Source: Arenibacter troitsensis
GTDB taxonomy: Bacteria; Bacteroidota; Bacteroidia; Flavobacteriales; Flavobacteriaceae
Assembly: GCF_900177645.1 (NCBI RefSeq)
Contig: NZ_FXAO01000003.1
Location: 124,001-188,000 of the forward strand
DNA length: 64,000 nt
Direction of reading: 5' to 3'
Below are positions 7,766 through 15,599 of this stretch, piece after piece (position 1 is the stretch's first letter; each line of letters opens with the position of its first letter). A program made the translations under genes and the position numbers. Under the pieces are notes generated by a model. The model worked only from the letters and a program-made list of their open reading frames with translations. It did no database searches and was not told the origin of the DNA.

Positions 7766-8611
7766 TTAAGGGATCCAGTTGTTCTTACCAAAATTTGGTT
7801 TTCGTTTTTCCAAAAAGGCATTCCTTCCCTCTTTTGCTTCCTCCGTCATATAGGCCAATCTTGTTGCTTCCCCTGCAAATACCTGCTGCCCTACCATTCC
7901 GTCGTCGGTAAGGTTCATGGCAAATTTTAGCATCTTAATGGAGGTTGGCGATTTTTCAAGTATTTCCTGGGCCCAATCGTAAGCCGTATCTTCCAATTCC
8001 TCATGGGGGATAACCGCATTTACCATGCCCATTTCCAAAGCATCCTGGGCCGAATAATTTCTACCTAGGAAAAATATTTCCCTGGCCTTTTTTTGTCCCA
8101 CCATCTTGGCCAGGTAGGCCGATCCGTACCCACCGTCAAAACTGGTTACGTCCGCATCCGTTTGTTTAAAGATGGCGTGCTCCTTACTTGCTAAAGTAAG
8201 ATCGCAGACCACATGCAAACTATGGCCTCCCCCAACGGCCCAACCCGGTACCACGGCAATGACCACTTTGGGCATAAACCTTATTAATCGCTGTACTTCC
8301 AAAATATTTAAGCGGTGCATGCCGTCTTCCCCAACATAACCCTTATGTCCCCTAGCTTTTTGGTCCCCTCCACTGCAAAAGGAATATACCCCATCCTTGG
8401 TAGACGGACCTTCGGCAGAAAGTAACACAACCCCAATACTGGTATCTTCCTGGGCATCATAGAATGCCTGGTATAATTCGCTTGTAGTTTTTGGCCTAAA
8501 AGCATTCCTAACATTTGGTCTATTAAAGGCTATTCGGGCAACGCCATCACATTTTTTATAAGTGATATCCTCAAATTCCTTAACTACTTTCCAATCAATT
8601 TTTTTCTGCAT
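7766..8611 (-). CDS. menB: 1,4-dihydroxy-2-naphthoyl-CoA synthase
   Basis: 281 aa, normal MenB length. MenB-specific crotonase motifs are clear: FNRPNVRNAFRPKT, YSFCSGGDQKARGHKGY, VVPGWAVGGGHSLHVVCDLTLAS, FKQTDADVTSFDGGYGSAYLAK and the C-terminal KPNFGKNNWIP. The enzyme closes the naphthoquinone ring from o-succinylbenzoyl-CoA in menaquinone synthesis, in the cytoplasm. Other men genes are not in the window. It has its own -7 box, TATCTTTG, 24 nt upstream of the ATG. Repeat copy B lies just downstream and may serve as its terminator. Confidence 0.95.
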   Translation of the reverse strand: MQKKIDWKVVKEFEDITYKKCDGVARIAFNRPNVRNAFRPKTTSELYQAFYDAQEDTSIGVVLLSAEGPSTKDGVYSFCSGGDQKARGHKGYVGEDGMHRLNILEVQRLIRFMPKVVIAVVPGWAVGGGHSLHVVCDLTLASKEHAIFKQTDADVTSFDGGYGSAYLAKMVGQKKAREIFFLGRNYSAQDALEMGMVNAVIPHEELEDTAYDWAQEILEKSPTSIKMLKFAMNLTDDGMVGQQVFAGEATRLAYMTEEAKEGRNAFLEKRKPNFGKNNWIP

Positions 8612-8634
8612 TTCAAAAATGGTTTAACAGTTAT

Positions 8635-8642
8635 CAAAGATA
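8635..8642 (-). promoter_or_regulatory. -7 box TATCTTTG for menB
   Basis: Matches the Bacteroidota TAnnTTTG consensus on the minus strand and ends 24 nt before the menB ATG. No good -33 TTG was seen. Confidence 0.45.
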
Positions 8643-8685
8643 ATACTCTTTATTTTGGTAAAATTCCACCAAGGTTTTTTCCCAA

Positions 8686-9939
8686 TTATGGATGGTTATT
8701 TTTTTCCTCGATCCATTTGGACATAAATTTGGTACTGGCCATGGTATGGTGCAACAGCATATTGCCAATAAAGTTGCCAGCTCTGTGCAATTCTATATTC
8801 TTGGCAAGCAACTCTATTGTATCCTTTAATCTCTGTTGTAACAAAGTTTTGTTGTAAACGCCATTAATAATGGCAATTCCATTCTCCCTGGCACTGTACC
8901 ACTCCGCTTCATTCTGGTACAGTAAAACGGCAGCCTTCGCAAAAGTCTTCGCATTATCGGCTATAATTCCATTCCACGGCATGTTTTCGCAGATGCCTTC
9001 GGCGCCAATTTTCGTCGTAATACTGGGAGTACCGTTTAACATGCCACTTAGTAGTTTGCCTTTAATTCCCGCTCCAAAGTTTAGGGGCGCCAGATTAAGT
9101 CTGGCTGTGGATATAACCTCATCCGCATCATGGGCATGTCCCATAATGTAAAACCCTTGTTTTGGGCTGTTCAATTGTTTAATGCTTTCGGGCATATAAG
9201 CTCCATGTACAAATAAATTGGCAAGGGGCAATTCCTTGCGGATAAGGGGCCAAATGTCTTTTTTAAGGGTCTGTACTGCGTCTATATTAGGAGCATGTTT
9301 CCCATTGCCGATACAGACAAAATCCTTTTTTTGTTCAAATGGGAGCCAATTGTTCTGTTGTTTCCCATCAATTGCATCATACATCATAGGTAAGTGCAAT
9401 AGTAAGCTTTTGTCTATTTTAACGGTCATGGTCAGAAGCTCCATTTCATGTAAGGAAATGATCAAACTGAGATCACATCTGTAAATACTGGCCACTTCCC
9501 TTTTTGTCTGGTCTTGGTCCAACCAAAATTGCTCGGTAAAGGGAATGGATTTTTTATAGGCAAGATGTCTACTGTTCCTAAGGGAGTGTAAATCTTCGGT
9601 ATCCAAAATCCGTAGGGCATTTGGTACATTTTTGGCTACACGCCATCGAAATTGTTCTTCTATCATAAAACGGTCAAAAAGAACGATATCCGGATTTATA
9701 TCCTTTAAAAAATTATCAAAACTGGAATGATTGAGTAAAATTGATTGTTTACTTACTCCAATGCTCGATAAATCATAGGAATATTCACTTTCTGCCGCAG
9801 TGCTCGCAAAGGTTACCTGGTAACCCTGACCTAAAAAGAAGTGGATCAATTGCAGCATTCTTCCCCCAGCAGCCGTTGTATTGGGCTCTGGCCATACATA
9901 GCCAATGATCAACATTTTTTTGTCCATTTGCGGGAACAT
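8686..9939 (-). CDS. Glycosyltransferase (GT-B fold, GT4-like)
   Basis: 417 aa. The N-terminal half begins with a Rossmann strand (KKMLIIGYVWPEPNTTAAGGRMLQL) and contains LRILDTEDLHSLR. The C-terminal half has the donor-binding pattern of GT4 enzymes: FVCIGNGKHAPNIDAVQTL, NLFVHGAY, GFYIMGHA, then LAPLNFGAGIKGKLLSGMLNGTPSITTKIGAEGI. A nucleotide-sugar dependent transferase acting on a surface glycan is the likely role; acceptor and sugar are unknown. ATG at 9927 (MDKKMLII) is an alternative start. The gene follows the helicase gene by 5 nt and is probably cotranscribed with it, although the functions are unrelated. Confidence 0.8.
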   Translation of the reverse strand: MFPQMDKKMLIIGYVWPEPNTTAAGGRMLQLIHFFLGQGYQVTFASTAAESEYSYDLSSIGVSKQSILLNHSSFDNFLKDINPDIVLFDRFMIEEQFRWRVAKNVPNALRILDTEDLHSLRNSRHLAYKKSIPFTEQFWLDQDQTKREVASIYRCDLSLIISLHEMELLTMTVKIDKSLLLHLPMMYDAIDGKQQNNWLPFEQKKDFVCIGNGKHAPNIDAVQTLKKDIWPLIRKELPLANLFVHGAYMPESIKQLNSPKQGFYIMGHAHDADEVISTARLNLAPLNFGAGIKGKLLSGMLNGTPSITTKIGAEGICENMPWNGIIADNAKTFAKAAVLLYQNEAEWYSARENGIAIINGVYNKTLLQQRLKDTIELLAKNIELHRAGNFIGNMLLHHTMASTKFMSKWIEEKNNHP

Positions 9940-9944
9940 TTGTT

Positions 9945-11456
9945 CTATAAGCGCTTGGCGAATTTCTGGGAAATTTTGGAACGTAGTTTACGTTCATAAT
10001 CCTCCTCCAACCATTCCTTGTAGTTTTTGGTATTGTTCATAATGCAATAGGAATATTGGCGCACCCTATAGGCGATCTCTTCCTTTAATTTCTTGGCCAG
10101 AATACGGGCATCAAATACATCCTCACTATTTTCTACGCATATGGTGGCGTGCTGTTCAATACTGTTCTCCAGTACGGTTTTGGATTTAAGCCCCTTGGCA
10201 AATACTTTCTTGTATTCCGCTTTTATGTCAAATTCGATATTTTTGGACTTACTGAATAGCGCTTTAAGGTCATCTGGCATCTCGTACACAAAGTCGCGCT
10301 CTATTTCTTCATCATTTTTTATACTTTCCAGAAAGAAATCCGGGAAATGGAATATTTCCTGCCAATCTATGGGAGCGTTCCAAAGACCGAAGCGGGCCAC
10401 ATTGTTCCCAAGGTCCACCACGGTAAACTCATTTTTATTTGGCAATATCCTGGAGCCCCTACCAATCATTTGAAAATAAAGGGTCAAGGATTTGGTGGCC
10501 CTATTCAAAATAATGGTCTCTACAGTGGGTTCATCAAATCCTGTGGTCAATATGCTGACCGAGGTGAGTATGGCATCAGGGGTTTTTGAAAACCATTTTA
10601 AAATTTCCTTACGCTCGGAAGCACTATTCTTATTGTCTAAATGCCGAATGTTGTACCCTGCCTTTTTAAAGGTGTCCAAAACATACAAGGAAGTATTGAT
10701 CCCGTTGTTGAAAATAAGGGTTTTGGTTCCTTTGGCTATCTCTTCATAGGCATTTACCAATTTGGTAAGCATGTTCTGGTTGCCATAAAGTTCGTCCGAT
10801 GATTTTACCGTATAGTCGCCACTAATGCCCAGCTTTAAACTTTTAAGGCTTACGTCGTAATTGTACATATTGGCCTTGGCCAAAAATTTCTTTTCTATTA
10901 GCGATGATATGGATTCTCCCACGATCAATTTTTGATAGTGGTCCTTCATGGGAAGTTTTATGTTGGAGCTTAAAGGCGTTGCGGTAACCCCAAGGATGAT
11001 GGACTTTTTAAAATATTTGAATAATTTTCTAAAGGAATTGTAATGTGCTTCATCAATAATGACCAGTCCTATATCATTGATCTTCACCTTGTCATCCTGA
11101 AGTCTATTGTTAAGGGTTTCCACCATGGCCACGAAGCACATGTATTGGTCTTGGTCCTGTAGCTCCTTTACCTCGCTGTTGATAATTTTATTTTTAACCC
11201 CAAATCCCTTTAACATTTTGGAGGTTTGGCTGCTCAATTCAATTCTATGGGTAAGAACTACTACCTTTTTATTGGTTTTATGAATATATCTTTTCGCAAT
11301 TTCCGAGAAAACAACCGTTTTACCTCCGCCCGTGGGCAATTGGTATAAAAGGTTCATATCGTCCGGGGATTCCTCCAAACACTTAAAAATGTTGTTCAGG
11401 TCTTCCTCTTGATAATCATAAAGGGTTTTTTCTGTACTTTCTTTAGGTAGCTCCAA
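9945..11456 (-). CDS. Superfamily 2 DEAD/DEAH helicase (SSL2/RecQ-like arrangement)
   Basis: 503 aa with both RecA-like domains. Motif I is QLPTGGGKT (about 39-47), motif II VIIDEAHYN, motif III GVTATPL, motif IV LIFNNGI, motif V TTGFDEP, motif VI QMIGRGSR. This layout matches stand-alone SF2 helicases related to restriction R subunits and XPB. The C-terminal 140 residues are charged and helical, with no nuclease motif visible. No methyltransferase or specificity gene is nearby, so a role in DNA repair or transcription-coupled work is more likely than restriction. The substrate is unknown. First gene of a two-gene unit with the glycosyltransferase. Confidence 0.85.
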   Translation of the reverse strand: MELPKESTEKTLYDYQEEDLNNIFKCLEESPDDMNLLYQLPTGGGKTVVFSEIAKRYIHKTNKKVVVLTHRIELSSQTSKMLKGFGVKNKIINSEVKELQDQDQYMCFVAMVETLNNRLQDDKVKINDIGLVIIDEAHYNSFRKLFKYFKKSIILGVTATPLSSNIKLPMKDHYQKLIVGESISSLIEKKFLAKANMYNYDVSLKSLKLGISGDYTVKSSDELYGNQNMLTKLVNAYEEIAKGTKTLIFNNGINTSLYVLDTFKKAGYNIRHLDNKNSASERKEILKWFSKTPDAILTSVSILTTGFDEPTVETIILNRATKSLTLYFQMIGRGSRILPNKNEFTVVDLGNNVARFGLWNAPIDWQEIFHFPDFFLESIKNDEEIERDFVYEMPDDLKALFSKSKNIEFDIKAEYKKVFAKGLKSKTVLENSIEQHATICVENSEDVFDARILAKKLKEEIAYRVRQYSYCIMNNTKNYKEWLEEDYERKLRSKISQKFAKRL

Positions 11457-11499
11457 ACGGGAAATGAAATTTTTTAAAATTAAGAAAAATCAAACCTTA

Positions 11500-11507
11500 C
11501 AAAATTA
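11500..11507 (-). promoter_or_regulatory. -7 box TAATTTTG for the helicase gene
   Basis: A TAnnTTTG match on the minus strand, 44 nt upstream of the helicase ATG at 11456. The distance is longer than for the other boxes in this window. Confidence 0.35.
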
Positions 11508-11649
11508 AGAGTTTTTTGGGCCGGTTTCAAATTAATGAGGCAAAAACATGAAATTGGAATTATCCTTTTGGTACATATAAATTAGCGAACCCCTTGGACG
11601 GTCGATCTAAAAACTGCTCTAAACAGTTGAAAAAACTGCTAATCTGTGA

Positions 11650-12159
11650 TTAGTCTATGATGTCCAAGGACTTTGAGAATCCCTCCCTGTTGGGCCAATG
11701 ATGATCCTGGGCAAAAATATAACAGGCAATAATTCTATCCTTAAAATCGCTTAATAGGGCATTTAAGGAAACATATTGGACCAAGTCATTAAATGAGTTG
11801 CCCATACTTTTATAAAAAGCCTCCGGGACATTTTTCTCTAGGGAAAAAGATTGTGCCACTTCTAGGTTGTACAACATTAGATCTGCCGTTAAGTGGGGGT
11901 CTACTCCCAATTTAACAAAGTGCTTTATATATTTTTGGGCAACGGACCTTCTGGCTTTGGCCCTTTTTCTTTTTAAGGGAAAGTATTCATTGGATATCTT
12001 TATTTTTGCCTCCTGCAACAGCTTATCTTCCTTTGGGTTGAAAACAAAATCGTAATATTCCTTCACTACCGGAAATCTGTGATATAGATCAATCAATTGC
12101 TCTTCCAGTTCCGTTTTTTTTAATTCCGACAAATATTTTACCAATGCCCTTTTACTCAT
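11650..12159 (-). CDS. DUF6155-type conserved protein
   Basis: 169 aa, soluble and mostly helical. Its N-terminus, SKRALVKYLSELKKTELEEQLIDLYHRF, then VKEYYDFVFNPKEDKLL, is the pattern I associate with DUF6155 proteins in Bacteroidota. The function is unknown. A basic patch, PLKRKRAKARRS, at about 82-93 could contact nucleic acid. It is apparently monocistronic, in a 190-nt gap downstream of the helicase start and divergent from the sigma factor gene. The family call is from memory. Confidence 0.65.
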   Translation of the reverse strand: MSKRALVKYLSELKKTELEEQLIDLYHRFPVVKEYYDFVFNPKEDKLLQEAKIKISNEYFPLKRKRAKARRSVAQKYIKHFVKLGVDPHLTADLMLYNLEVAQSFSLEKNVPEAFYKSMGNSFNDLVQYVSLNALLSDFKDRIIACYIFAQDHHWPNREGFSKSLDIID

Positions 12160-12378
12160 TCTTCCTATTAATTCAATTTGAACTTAAAAACTGCAATTTG
12201 ATATATAAAAATCTAAAAATAGCACAAGAAGGTAAATTAGCATTTTAATAATTGGATTGGACAAGGAATATCATAAACTTCTCATAAATTATGTATAAGT
12301 AATGCCGCTTCCCTTGGAAAAGACATAAAAAAAAGGTATAATGAGAGATTAACACTTCAAAATCCAAATAAAAAATAT

Positions 12379-13242
12379 ATGAGGCAACTAAAGATTATCA
12401 AGCAGGTTACGAATAGGGAATCAAAATCACTAGACAAATATCTGCAAGATATCAGTAAAATAGAGTTGATCACCGCTAATGAAGAGGTTGAATTGGCTCA
12501 AAAAATTAGGGACGGAGATCAAATTGCCTTGGAAAAACTTACGACTGCCAATTTAAGATTTGTGGTTTCTGTTGCCAAACAATATCAAAATCAAGGCTTA
12601 AAGCTGCCTGATTTAATCAATGAAGGAAACGTAGGTTTGGTTAAAGCGGCCAAACGTTTTGATGAAACAAGAGGTTTTAAATTTATATCGTACGCAGTTT
12701 GGTGGATACGCCAAGCTATTCTTCAGGCGTTGGCCGAACAATCCAGGGTTGTGCGATTACCGCTGAACAAGATTGGGTCCATAAATAAAATTAAAAAAAC
12801 ATTTTCCTATTTGGAGCAGGCCCATCAAAGGCCACCATCACCAGAGGAAATAGCCAAAGAATTGGAAATGTCCGTTAGTGAAGTAAAGCAATCCTTGAAA
12901 AATTCAGGAAGACACGTTTCTATGGATGCCCCTTTGAAGGAAGGGGAAAACTCCAATCTTTACGATGTACTTCGCTCAGGGGAATCCCCAAGACCGGACA
13001 GGGTGCTTTTACAGCAGTCCTTAAATACGGAGATCAATAGAGCCCTGGACACGCTTTCCCAAAGGGAGGCAGATGTTGTTAAATTGTATTATGGTATTGG
13101 AGACCAGCAATCCATGACCTTGGCGGAGATAGGACTTACATTTGATCTTACCAGGGAACGTGTGAGACAGATAAGGGAAAAAGCCATTAGAAAGCTCCGT
13201 CACAATTCCAGAAGTAAATTGCTCAAAACCTATTTGGGATAA
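12379..13242 (+). CDS. rpoD: Primary RNA polymerase sigma factor, sigma-70 family
   Basis: 287 aa, the short form typical of the Bacteroidota housekeeping sigma factor, which lacks the long region 1.1. Region 1.2 begins at [14 protein letters not shown]; region 2 includes [34 protein letters not shown] and [13 protein letters not shown]; region 3 includes [13 protein letters not shown]; region 4 has LTLSQ-like [17 protein letters not shown] and the helix-turn-helix [27 protein letters not shown]. In this phylum it recognises TTTG/TAnnTTTG promoters, and many such -7 boxes occur in this window. A perfect 20-bp stem terminator follows at 13251. Confidence 0.95.
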   Translation: MRQLKIIKQVTNRESKSLDKYLQDISKIELITANEEVELAQKIRDGDQIALEKLTTANLRFVVSVAKQYQNQGLKLPDLINEGNVGLVKAAKRFDETRGFKFISYAVWWIRQAILQALAEQSRVVRLPLNKIGSINKIKKTFSYLEQAHQRPPSPEEIAKELEMSVSEVKQSLKNSGRHVSMDAPLKEGENSNLYDVLRSGESPRPDRVLLQQSLNTEINRALDTLSQREADVVKLYYGIGDQQSMTLAEIGLTFDLTRERVRQIREKAIRKLRHNSRSKLLKTYLG

Positions 13243-13250
13243 ATTACCCA

Positions 13251-13296
13251 AAACAAAGAGGCCGAATAAAATAGCATTTATTCGGCCTCTTTGTTT
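13251..13296. terminator. Strong bidirectional terminator, 20-bp perfect stem
   Basis: AAACAAAGAGGCCGAATAAA and its exact complement flank a 6-nt loop (ATAGCA). The hairpin ends the sigma factor transcript and would also stop minus-strand transcripts from the small ORFs at 13311-13551. Confidence 0.9.
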
Positions 13297-13310
13297 CTAA
13301 GGTTATAGGT

Positions 13311-13412
13311 TTAAGAATAACTTAATTTACTAATATTGAAATCGATTAGGATTTCATTTAAATCTTCAATGAAGTTTAAATAAGCCGCGTTGTCTGGATT
13401 TTGTTTTGCCAT
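13311..13412 (-). CDS. Putative small ORF A (33 aa), paralogue of the next ORF
   Basis: A complete ATG-to-TAA ORF. The product includes AAYLNFIEDLNEILIDF. The core pattern YLxFxxDLNEIL is shared with the ORF at 13453-13551. Several codons differ synonymously between the two (TAT/TAC, TTA/CTA, ATC/ATT, CTA/TTG), which suggests selection on the peptide rather than a recent DNA duplication. It lies directly before the terminator at 13251-13296. Function unknown: it has no signal peptide, no membrane segment and no double-Gly leader. It could be a small regulator or the partner of a larger protein. Confidence 0.5.
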   Translation of the reverse strand: MAKQNPDNAAYLNFIEDLNEILIDFNISKLSYS

Positions 13413-13452
13413 TTTAAATAGGGGTTTTTTAGATTCTGAATTCTGGGCCGAA

Positions 13453-13551
13453 CTACATATAGTCCAACTCAGCCAATTCGTTTAAACTCAAAATTTCATT
13501 TAAATCTTGTAGGAATGCTAGGTATTCCTCTCCGTAGGTGTCATATAACAT
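13453..13551 (-). CDS. Putative small ORF B (32 aa), paralogue of ORF A
   Basis: A complete ATG-to-TAG ORF. It contains EEYLAFLQDLNEILSLNELAEL and shares YLxFxxDLNEIL with ORF A, 40 nt further downstream. The peptide is acidic and should form an amphipathic helix. It lies 207 nt after the stop of the acidic HEAT-like protein gene on the same strand. I see no clear TAnnTTTG box in that gap, so it may be cotranscribed with the larger gene or use another promoter. Confidence 0.5.
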   Translation of the reverse strand: MLYDTYGEEYLAFLQDLNEILSLNELAELDYM

Positions 13552-13758
13552 AGTAAGACTTGATTTAGGTTATTATTGTTTGGGTCAATAATTATATGGT
13601 AAACATATTTATTATCTCATTTGTCACCAATTAAATGTTGTGTATAAGTGGTTTTTAGTTGTAAAATGTACAGTTCATTAAGTTTTATTCTTTTCTATAC
13701 TAATTATCCGATTACTGCTACTGAGGGTACCAGGGCTATTCCTATAGTATAAAACCTT

Positions 13759-15570
13759 TTATTTCTTAAAAATTTTATTGGTCAAGTCTTTTAACTGGTC
13801 TAGGAATCTTAGCTCTTCCAATTCCTCCAAATTATCATCCCCATTATGGCAACTACTTTTGTAGAACGTAATATTTTCTGAGGTGGTAATATCAAAATCG
13901 ATGTTGAACAAGTCGTTGCATCCTAAGGTGTCCTCCCCGTCATCTATTGATGTAGCAGAGGAATCCAATGATGATGCATTATTGTTTTTCTGGATCTCAT
14001 AATTGGATAAAGTTGTGGAAACAAAGCCGGATTTTGCAGTTTCAAAAGTAAATAGAGGGTCTAAATGCAATTTTGAGGGTCCTTTATCCTTTTTTTGATT
14101 TTGCCCTTGGGTGGTAGGGTTTTCCATATTGCTTGAAGGGTTGTTCTGCCTTTTGGATTCGAGATGTAAAGAGACCGATTTTGCCTTTTCCCTTATGGCT
14201 TTGTCCGAATGGCTGTGTAGGGTTTCCAAAAAATATAGATCACTTAAATCCCCTATTTGCTGCATCTCCTGTAACAATAACAGTTGAGATTCCCTATCCA
14301 ATGAGTTCATTAAATGGTTAAACACATAATGTTCCCCAAAATCCACAAGGTTGTTGTTATCCTCCTCCTCATCAATATCCATGGGGTACTCCGAGAGGAA
14401 CCTGAAAATTATTTCCTTAATGAGATTGGCTATGGAGTCGTTTTCTTCCTCATCCAACATTTCATTTAATAGGGGCACCTCCCGTATGTCTCCCATCTCT
14501 GCTATGGAATGTAGTAACTTCACCTTTTTAAATTCCCAATCTGTGTAGAATTTTGCCGCAGGAAGGTGCATTTCTCCCAGATCCAACATATTGTCTTCCC
14601 CGTCTTTGGCAAGTATTGTGTTTTGTTCCTCTACATGCGACTTTAATATATCACTGATCTGTTTTTTTAAGTGTGGGTCCAAAACCACCTCATATTCCAC
14701 TTCTAGGTCATTAATGTTAGTGATAGGTTCCTCTTTTTCTTCTTCGATTTCCCTTATCCAAGGCAAGAAATCTATATTTAAAAATGAAGTATCCTCTCTA
14801 TATGATTTGCCAGTGGGGTGAATTAAATTCTCTCCATAAATTTCCCCATATATGGCCTCATAAGGGTTTCTTTCAAAACTTTCCTTACCGAGGCATTCCG
14901 TTAAGAATTCCAAATCGTTGTTAATCATTACAGCTTCCTGTACTTCCGTACTACCTTCGTCTTTCAAATCCTCATAATTTATTACCAAAGGAACGAAGCT
15001 AATATCTAGCTCTTCCCCTTTGGGCAAATCGGTATTGGCATTCAGATTATTGGTATTGCTATTCAATGGTTGATTCATTTTAGGCGCTTCAATTATTGAT
15101 TCTTTATCTGGAAAATTGGCAACATTACCAATTGTATCAATGTGTTCTGTATTATTTCCGTCAGTACCAATATCCCAATTTTCAAGGTTTTCGAAAGCAG
15201 CTATCCGCAGGCCGAATTCTTCGGAAAGTCTTTGGATTATATGCTTTGCCCCTTCATCCAGATCGTGGTTCATCTCAATTAAAATTTTGGATATGATGCG
15301 TTTATTTCCAGAGTGTCTTAGAAACTTCCATAATTCCACTTTAAGCTCTATGAGTTCTCTCTCTGCCATTTTTAGCCTTCCTTGCTCGTATAGTAAAAGC
15401 TCACAGATAATTCCCCTTAGATGTTTCCTTTTTTCTTCCCTATGGTTCCTCCACCTTAGCAATGTGTTGTTTTTTAAAAGGAATAGGATGGTCAAATATC
15501 CAATGGATAAAAGCAAGAACAAGGCTGTTAAATCCCATAACAAGTTGGTATGTATTTGAGGAATATTCAC
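13759..15570 (-). CDS. Membrane-anchored acidic protein with HEAT-like repeats
   Basis: 603 aa. One transmembrane segment at about residues 12-32 is followed by a basic stretch (RWRNHREEKRKH), so the bulk is cytoplasmic. Residues 45-130 are helical. A low-complexity Asn/Glu/Asp-rich middle follows. Two HEAT-like helical repeats can be aligned: 350-392 (LLHSIAEMGDIREVPLLNEML) and 429-470 (LLLQEMQQIGDLSDLYFLETL). The C-terminus is disordered and ends in an acidic helix, LEELEELRFLDQL. I do not recognise a catalytic domain, so a scaffold role is likely. It starts 29 nt after the stop of the degenerate kinase and is almost certainly in the same operon, so the two may work together at the inner membrane. 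Confidence 0.65.
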   Translation of the reverse strand: MNIPQIHTNLLWDLTALFLLLSIGYLTILFLLKNNTLLRWRNHREEKRKHLRGIICELLLYEQGRLKMAERELIELKVELWKFLRHSGNKRIISKILIEMNHDLDEGAKHIIQRLSEEFGLRIAAFENLENWDIGTDGNNTEHIDTIGNVANFPDKESIIEAPKMNQPLNSNTNNLNANTDLPKGEELDISFVPLVINYEDLKDEGSTEVQEAVMINNDLEFLTECLGKESFERNPYEAIYGEIYGENLIHPTGKSYREDTSFLNIDFLPWIREIEEEKEEPITNINDLEVEYEVVLDPHLKKQISDILKSHVEEQNTILAKDGEDNMLDLGEMHLPAAKFYTDWEFKKVKLLHSIAEMGDIREVPLLNEMLDEEENDSIANLIKEIIFRFLSEYPMDIDEEEDNNNLVDFGEHYVFNHLMNSLDRESQLLLLQEMQQIGDLSDLYFLETLHSHSDKAIREKAKSVSLHLESKRQNNPSSNMENPTTQGQNQKKDKGPSKLHLDPLFTFETAKSGFVSTTLSNYEIQKNNNASSLDSSATSIDDGEDTLGCNDLFNIDFDITTSENITFYKSSCHNGDDNLEELEELRFLDQLKDLTNKIFKK

Positions 15571-15599
15571 TAATTCTTACTTTATGTTTAATTGGATAT

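Noticed and set aside
8686-11456. Helicase plus glycosyltransferase as a restriction or phage-defence module
   Set aside because: No methyltransferase, nuclease or specificity gene is present. The glycosyltransferase has no known link to defence, and there are no signs of mobility.
15116-15559. 147-codon ORF opposite the HEAT-like protein gene
   Set aside because: It is fully antisense to a well-supported gene, and has the Ser/Ile/Phe-rich composition of a shadow frame.
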